Assembly (NCBI GenBank): GCA_963930655.1
Contig: OZ005606.1
Span: 14,465,501 to 14,529,500, forward strand
Reading direction: 5' to 3'
Source: Myrica gale
Taxonomy: Eukaryota; Streptophyta; Magnoliopsida; Fagales; Myricaceae
DNA: 64,000 nt
The translations under genes were made by a program, and so were the position numbers. Positions 58,256-64,000 of the stretch are shown piece after piece (the stretch's first letter is position 1; every line of letters starts with the position of its first letter). Under the pieces are notes generated by a model. That model was not told the origin of the DNA, did no database searches, and worked only from the letters and a program-made list of their open reading frames with translations.

Positions 58256-59095
58256 GTAAGAAATATGCCCTAAAAATCATTAGTCTATATAAATGTTATT
58301 TAGATATCACGTGTTTATATTTATTATATTAGGTAATATGTTGTAACATAAAATGTTATATGGTTATTATTGAGTGACATTATAGAAAAGTAATGCTAAT
58401 GGTTAATGAATCAAAGGCGGATAATATGACTTTTTCGGTTCCTTGTATACTTAATGTTTTGTTCTAGACCAAGGTACATAATTATGTACAATAGGTTTAT
58501 ACTCGTTGTGCTTCTATTAAATAAGATGATATACTCAGTCATCGTGGCAGTGACCTTAAGCAAACGAGTAGGTGCACTATAAGAGTACATGCACTGAACG
58601 ATATAAAATATGGATACCTCCTGAAAGTGATCATTGATGTTGAGAAGATATTCAACATAATTTGTTTATGATATCCTTAGACTTGAGAGGTTTGTGCAGA
58701 TTTTTTTATTGTATACTTGTACTCCGATCGAGTCATTTGGTGATGATCTTTTTAGGTCAAATATTTCAGTCAACGTCGGGTCTTGTGTATGATGAATGAG
58801 TTTGTATAAATGTTCAATAAGAAATTCATCAGTCTCTTTGTGAGATGATATATTCAAGTATATATGTATAGGGCTCGACTCAATAAAAAGAAATCTCTGG
58901 TCAGAAGAATTTTGTTAAAATGTTTTTCCGAAATTAATATCTATTATATATTTATTTGTGACATTGTTTTGAAAATAATTTTGAAAGTCCAACAAGTTAT
59001 AGATTATAAAATTAAGAATTATATAAGCTAGATATTTTATCAACGATAATATTCAGGTCCTATTAACTTATATGGAATATATATGCATGGGATGT
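58256..59095 (+). mobile_element. Copia-type LTR-like insertion in the hAT relic
   Basis: The segment starts TGTAAGAAATATGCCCTAA, close to the TGTTAGAAATATGCCC start of many plant Ty1/copia LTRs. It continues AT-rich without coding potential to about 59095, where hAT transposase sequence resumes. No target duplication or CA end could be fixed. Confidence 0.45.
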
Positions 59096-59156
59096 GTTGG
59101 TCATTCCAGTTTTGACTATTTCTTATGAGTCAGCCTTTTGCACATAGAGTAGAGTG

Positions 59157-59306
59157 CTAGATCCATTTCAGAGTTCGTTGGTGCTAAGAACAGTTGAGGC
59201 TCTTGTTTGTGCACAAAATTGGTTGAGTTCGTCTGATTTAATTCAGATTGATCTTCCTGAGACATTGGATAATGTTGAGAGCTTTGAAGTTGAGTCAGGT
59301 TATTAG
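59157..59306 (+). pseudogene. hAT transposase C-terminal (dimerisation) remnant
   Basis: An open frame of 49 codons reads LDPFQSSLVLRTVEALVCAQ then NWLSSSDLIQIDLPE and ends ESFEVESGY before TAG. This matches the end of the hAT dimerisation domain of RICESLEEPER-type transposases (the RVLDPFRSSLxPKTVEALICxQ motif). An in-frame stop sits just before it, and the catalytic domain is missing. Confidence 0.65.
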
Positions 59307-60189
59307 GTAATTTTATTGCATTTGTTCATTTATGTTGTTTCATTGGTATATTTTAGAACCTTAATAGTTTATTTGTTAATAAATTTATTTCTGACGGGTT
59401 TCAAATTTCATTATTTATTTACCTTCTCAAGTGTTAGATGGAAACTTAACTTCTACTATTGTTGATGAATAATAATAATGATTTAATGCTTTGGCATTTG
59501 TTGCAAAATTCAGCATATTTTCCACGTTCTGTAATTTTTTTATAGTTAAAGTTTAATGCTTCAAGTTTGGTATGATTTCTTTCACTTATTTCCTTGTGTG
59601 TTTGTAAGGTTTGGTACTTTTTAGCTTATTTTGTCTTCAATTTTTTTTTTTGTATGCTTTTGATGTAATTCACTAATTCTCAAGAATCTCAACTATAATG
59701 ATGCGTGGTATTCTAATTCCTCTCAAAAAAATAATTTTGAGCCTAAATTAAATGAAAGAAGCCCCATTATTTTGACTTATTCGGATTGGGGTTGCTAAAA
59801 AAACAAAAACAAATGCCAAAAAAGACTCGCAATGCAACCCAACCCGCCAGCCCGATCGAGTGTCGTGGAAGTTGGTCTCGGCCGATTCCTTACCTCTCAG
59901 TTGGGTAGTTCGGTTTGGTGGTCAACCTTAGACTCTTAGTCATGGGCAGAGATCAGTACTGCCCGACCCCAACTCTAATCGACCTCTGTACAACCCTACT
60001 ATTTCATGATACCACGTCCTTTTTTTCACGTGAAAATGAAGAAATAAGAATCAAAGCTATACTTCTCCTTTTTGCACTTTCTTCTTCATGACCCTTCATG
60101 GTTATTTCGTGAGTCATGAGAGATCCAACAAGCTCTTCCAAAGGAAATTTGGTGAGGTCCTTTGGTTCTTGAATAGCGGTGACTTTGGC

Positions 60190-61210
60190 TTCCTAATGTT
60201 GGCTTTTTTGCACAATCGAGATTTTGATGATTTCAATAAATGGATCAAGTTTATAAAGTGGACATCTTCAAAGACAAAAACGACTTGATAAAAGAGCCAA
60301 ATACTTGAAGAAAGAAGAACAAGAAGACGCAAGGAGCTTAAAGTGAAGTTTCAAGACCTTAGGGTATAATCCTTGTAACTCTTTATTTCACATTTGACAA
60401 GGATTTGAATCACACACTTGCATATCTTTCAAAACGTGCATAAACCGTTTTACCTTTTGTTTGAAAGATTAAAATGTTTTTAAAGGTTTCAAAACACCTC
60501 AAATATATTCTCAAACCTTTCATATACTTATGGGAAGTAAGCCTTTAAAATTGGGTGTTTAAAAGTGGTCAAAAATCTTATTTTTAAAAGAACCGGATCA
60601 TGCTTAAGTTGAGGAGGTCGACCGGCTGTTCAAGCGATCGACCGGTACTTCGACCGCCTCATGTAGTGGTCAACCGATTGCTTTTATAAAAGAGTCGTTG
60701 AGCTTCTGACAATATGACCGTTGGAGTAACGGTAACTTGAAGCGGTCGACCGGTTCATGTAGCGGTTGACCGGTTCATGTAGCGGTGAGCTTATGTATGA
60801 GTGTGTGCATCAAAGTGGGATTCTCGACCTTACCACAAATATCCCAAGTGTTCCCAATACTATCCCAAGGATTCCGCGTATCCCATTAATCCCAAGTTTC
60901 GACCATCCCCGAGCGCTCTCGAAGTGTCTCGCACTTTCCGCAGTTAACCTTGGTATAAGCCCGCAAGGAAAAGAAATTCTCACAAAATTTATGTAATTGC
61001 TTGTATCACAATTTTGTTAGTTTATCACTTGAGAAAGTTCAACAATTACACCATTTCCACTAGAAAATGAGAAAATTATGCTTTGGGCATTAGTATGAGG
61101 CGAATTGTTAATTTTGACAAAAGCAAGTGTAATTGATTAAATTTAAGTTATTTGCATATTTTCATGTCTCCATTTTCATAAATATGTTTGGAATATAAGG
61201 CTTAGTAGCA
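60190..61210 (+). mobile_element. LTR-like repeat related to the intron 6 insertion
   Basis: The plus strand has GATTTTGATGATTTCAATAA, then AAGTGGACATCTTCAAAGAC and a run of GGTCGACCGG / AGCGGTTGACCGG motifs (60620-60790), ending in AT-rich DNA. The same motif order occurs on the minus strand at 27365-25885. A copia-type LTR is likely; the ends are not fixed. Confidence 0.4.
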
Positions 61211-61665
61211 TAATTCTTGACTATTTGAAATTCTAAAGTTGGCTTGATTTCCTTTTATTCCAACAGCCCAAGTATTTCCCCGAGTACAAACTTTGACAAG
61301 AATTGCAAGAAGACCCGAGAGACTTGGGGAGAACATGTGAAGAATTCGGCTGGACTTATGCGATAGAACACCTGCAAACAAAAGAAAATGCTCGAGAAAC
61401 TTGTAAAAGAGCTGGACTGAAACTTGTAAATGGACCGAAGCTTGAAACATGGGTTGGGGCCTTGAAACACGGAAGCTGGGCCTTGAAACCTGCAGAAGAA
61501 ATGAGAGACTAAAAGAAAAAAAAGGCCATTTGGCTTTTTCAGCTCCTCTAGCTGGGGACTCTCGGCAAAAAGGAAAAAAAGGCAGCAAATTGTTATGGGA
61601 ATCGACAGCTTTTGTCTTATTAGGGCAGCTTAAGTTTCTTTCATTTGACCTAGTTCTTATTTTTA

Positions 61666-62267
61666 TTCGGCTGCTTTAGCTTTCTCATTTTTGCTCTAGT
61701 TTAACTTTCGGCTGCTTTAGCTTTTTCAGCTGCTCTAGCTTAACTTTTCGGTGACCTAGTTTTTGCATAGGGCAGCTTTAGTTTTTCATTCGGTGCTTTG
61801 TAGTTTTTCATTCGGCTACAGTTCTCTTTCGGGCGGCTGCTTTAGCATTTTCATTTGCTTATTTTTTCATTCGGCTACTTTAGTTGTTTTTCGTTGCTCT
61901 AGCTTAACTATTCGGCTTTTAGTTTTGTTTCATCTGCTTCTAGTTTCTGCATTCGACGGTTTAGTTTTGTTTCATCTGCTTTAGTTTTTCATTCGGAGGG
62001 GAGTCTCGGCAAAGGGGGTCTCGGCAAGCAGAAAAGACTTTTGTTCGGCTGGAGGGAGACCTAAGGAAAAAGTTTTCACCTTTTTTTCTGAGGGTTTGGA
62101 GAATGCGGCAGTTTTTGTTTTATTAGGGCAACTTAACTTTTCGGTGACGTAGTTTTTCATCTTCTAGTTGTTTTTCATTCGGTGACTTTAGCTAGTGTTT
62201 TTTCATTCGGTGACTTTTGTTTTTCATCTGCTCTAGATTTTTATTCGGTGGCTTTGTTTCCTTCGGT
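61666..62267. repeat. Degenerate minisatellite, TTCGGCTGCTTTAG type
   Basis: Variants of TTTCATTCGGCTGCTTTAGT recur about 20-25 times at spacings of 20-35 bp, interspersed with CTCTAGCTTAAC. Unit length and sequence vary much more than in the minisatellite at 12232. Open stretches here arise from the repeat and are not genes. Confidence 0.7.
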
Positions 62268-62479
62268 GCCTATTGTTATTCGTGGATACCAAGTGCTACG
62301 GAAGAAGGCTGGAAAGGGTTTTTGGCCTTGTATTCTTGTGGGTTGGTGGGAACCAAATTACCGAAGCTGGAAAGAAGAGGCAGAACGGCGCAAAGGGGGA
62401 TGGAGCTCTCCTTGGCAGATTTGTTTCTTTTATTTTCTTGTTCTTTGTTGCTATTTTAGACACCAATTTTCTTTGGTCT

Positions 62480-63110
62480 TTTGATTTATTTTGTTTTCAC
62501 AGTTTTTAGAATAGATCTTGTTGCATTAGGTTCTTTATTTGAGAGTTATTTTTATTGCATTATCTTGCTGTTGTGTTGATCGAACCTTCTATTATTATTG
62601 CACTTTCACTTTAGTTGCAAAAATATTCCAGATTTGAGGTTGGATCGAATGCCATGTTCCTTTTAATCTTTAGATTTGAGTTTTGCTTTGGTTGAATGAT
62701 TAAAGTTCTATTTTATTTCTTTAATGTTAGATTAGTATTTAAGTTTGCGTTTATTAATTCCATCTAATGCTATTTAATTATCGTGTTTGATTATTAGTCT
62801 TTCATTAGTCTCCTAGCTTTTAGATTAATCACAAATAAAAAATCTCAAAAATCATTTTTCCCTTTGTAAATATCATTTTCATTGTAAATAGAACATAGTT
62901 TTCTCTTCTCGTAATGGTGATGGGAATGAAAGATTGAACACATCGTTCCTTGTGGAAATGACCTAGGACTTCCCTAGTATTACTTGACAACCTCCTACGC
63001 TTGGGAGTAATTCGCTAATCATTTTTAGTCGAGTGAGTAATTATTGTATTTCCTTTATTTCTATCACCATTCCTGCACTTGAACCTACGTGTACAATCTC
63101 TAAAATCCAT
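62480..63110 (+). mobile_element. Possible gypsy LTR / leader remnant
   Basis: The wording ATCGTTCCTTGTGGAAATGA, CCTAGGACTTCCCTAGTATT and ACTTGACAACCTCCTACGC (62950-63005) resembles the LTR end of plant Ty3/gypsy Athila/Tat elements, which precedes their primer-binding site. No primer-binding site or coding region follows, so this is tentative. Confidence 0.35.
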
Positions 63111-63192
63111 CTATGTTTCTAGCTATATTCAACTCTATTTGCCATTCAAATTCTTCAATTTCCAACCATTTAAGTTTTGTAGAAGTTCAAAC

Positions 63193-63330
63193 TAGGGCTA
63201 AAAAAAATCGGACAGCATACTGGACCCGACCATACCAGATTTGTGGTCTTAGTGGTCCAAAACTGGTCCAGTCCAAACCGAATTTATTAATATAAATAAT
63301 AAATATTTTTTTAATGTTTTTTATGCAAAC
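63193..63330. mobile_element. hAT-like MITE, GGTCCGG family, truncated copy 3
   Basis: Starts TAGGGCTAAAAAAAATCGGAC and continues with AGTGGTCCAAAACTGGTCC and AATTTATTAATATAAATAAT, matching the 5' half of the copies at 2850 and 6405. It stops where the GA-rich tract begins, and no CAGCCCTA end was found nearby. Confidence 0.55.
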
Positions 63331-63337
63331 TTAAAAC

Positions 63338-63577
63338 TAGAGAAGAGAGAGGGAGGTGCGGGGGAGAAGGAGATGAAGAAAAGAGAGGGAGAGAGAGAGA
63401 AAAGAGAGAAGAGAGAGAGGGAGGAGAGAGAGGGGAAAGGGAGACAAAGAGGTGAGAGAGAGGGAGAGAGACAAAGAGGGGGAGAGAGAGGTGAAACGTG
63501 AAAGAGAGGAAGAGGGAGACAAAGAGTTGAAAGAGGGAGAGAGAGCCGAGAGGGGTAGTGGGAGAGAGAGGGAGAGA
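63338..63577. repeat. GA-rich tract (GAGAGAGG)n
   Basis: About 240 bp of almost pure purine on the plus strand, built of GAGAGAGG, GAGAGGGA and AAAGAGG units. Long open stretches on the minus strand are Ser/Leu/Pro low-complexity artefacts of this tract. Confidence 0.9.
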
Positions 63578-64000
63578 TATAGTTGATGAATTCAATTTCT
63601 AAAAATAATCTCCTTATCATTTATCACCAAAGACTAAAAAGTTCCTAACAATTCAAATTCTATCTCACCTAAAAATTTTCTATCTCTATTACCCAACAAT
63701 TCTTAAATTACATTTAAATTCTTAATTTGCATTTAAAGAGAGAGTTGAGAAAATTCAAATTCAATTAGAAACAAAATCTCACCTAAAAATGCTCTCCCTA
63801 TCACCAACAATTCTTAGGGGATATTTATTTCTATAATAATATGATTCACGAAAATTTGCATTTAAAGAGTTCAAATGGAAACAAAATCAATTTTGGATTG
63901 ACTATCTCTCATATTGAAAGATAATTTTAAAAGGTTATTAATTAATATTGATGGTTTCTTTGAATATATAGTCAACTAATTAATTAATAAATATTTTATT
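63578..64000. other. AT-rich DNA to the window end
   Basis: AT-rich with ATTTAAAGAG and CTCACCTAAAAAT repeated twice (63660-63830). No gene recognised. Confidence 0.4.

Larger units (their letters stand above)
57239..59998 (+). mobile_element. hAT transposon relic, about 2.76 kb
   Basis: The left end AAGGCTGTACAAG and the right end CTCTGTACAACCCTA form imperfect inverted repeats. Flanks CTATTTAT and CTATTTCA agree at 6 of 8 bases. The CT-rich stretch 57470-57720 looks like a leader or promoter. A transposase C-terminus survives at 59157-59306. The rest of the transposase is gone, partly replaced by LTR-like DNA at 58256-59095. Confidence 0.6.

Noticed and set aside
61202..61588. 128-aa minus-strand frame
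   Set aside because: Repeated LQVS/FQAS wording comes from short internal repeats next to a minisatellite; no start context or homology.
63311..63620. Three overlapping Ser/Leu/Pro-rich minus-strand frames
   Set aside because: They arise from a purine-rich simple repeat and have no other coding feature.

Overview
This window is nuclear DNA of a flowering plant, almost certainly a eudicot. It has AT-rich intergenic DNA, GT-AG introns, plant-type gene families (P-class PPR protein, BIG BROTHER-like RING-H2 ligase, chloroplast thioredoxin x) and a dense set of plant transposable elements. I cannot name the species. There are no bacterial features, no CRISPR array, and no rRNA or tRNA gene that I could recognise.

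Four protein genes are supported. (1) 9537-11479 (+) is a three-exon conserved plant protein of unknown function with one apparent single-base frameshift in exon 1. (2) 22101-29323 (+) is a seven-exon RING-H2 E3 ubiquitin ligase of the BIG BROTHER type. (3) 38102-40699 (-) is an intronless 865-aa pentatricopeptide repeat protein, probably organellar. (4) 51530-56127 (-) is a two-exon chloroplast thioredoxin x with active site WCGPC. These genes do not form a pathway. They are islands in a repeat-rich region, and genes 2 and 4 carry 3.7-kb and 4.0-kb introns swollen by transposon sequence.

Layout. 1-9.5 kb: AT-rich, with a short palindromic MITE, a decayed TRIM, two CACTA segments (one with both ends and a decayed Transposase_24-type ORF) and two hAT-like MITEs made of GGTCCGGACC palindromes. 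9.5-13 kb: gene 1 and an 11-unit minisatellite. 13-20.5 kb: a LINE on the minus strand split by a 3.37-kb solo LTR (target duplication CGCGG), then a second LTR fragment. 22-29.3 kb: gene 2. 29.6-35 kb: LINE fragments on the minus strand, the larger one hit by a hAT element, a complete TRIM, a MULE-like MITE and a fourth AT-rich insertion. 36.5-40.7 kb: a doubtful exon and gene 3. 41-50.6 kb: an inverted-repeat-bounded duplication, a Ty1/copia gag relic, a Ty3/gypsy relic with its 5' LTR and primer-binding site, and a LINE relic. 51.5-56.1 kb: gene 4 with a deleted LINE in its intron. 56.6-64 kb: a MULE-like MITE, a 2.8-kb hAT relic that keeps the transposase C-terminus, LTR-like DNA, a second minisatellite, a third hAT MITE end and a GA-rich tract.

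The most informative content is the insertion order: target-site duplications and interrupted host reading frames let several transposition events be put in relative order. I found no clear evidence of a wholly new biological system. The best leads are the GGTCCGG-palindrome hAT MITE family, the inverted-repeat-bounded duplication at 41.1 kb, the internally deleted LINE derivatives, and the two genes whose catalytic domains depend on splicing across transposon-filled introns.
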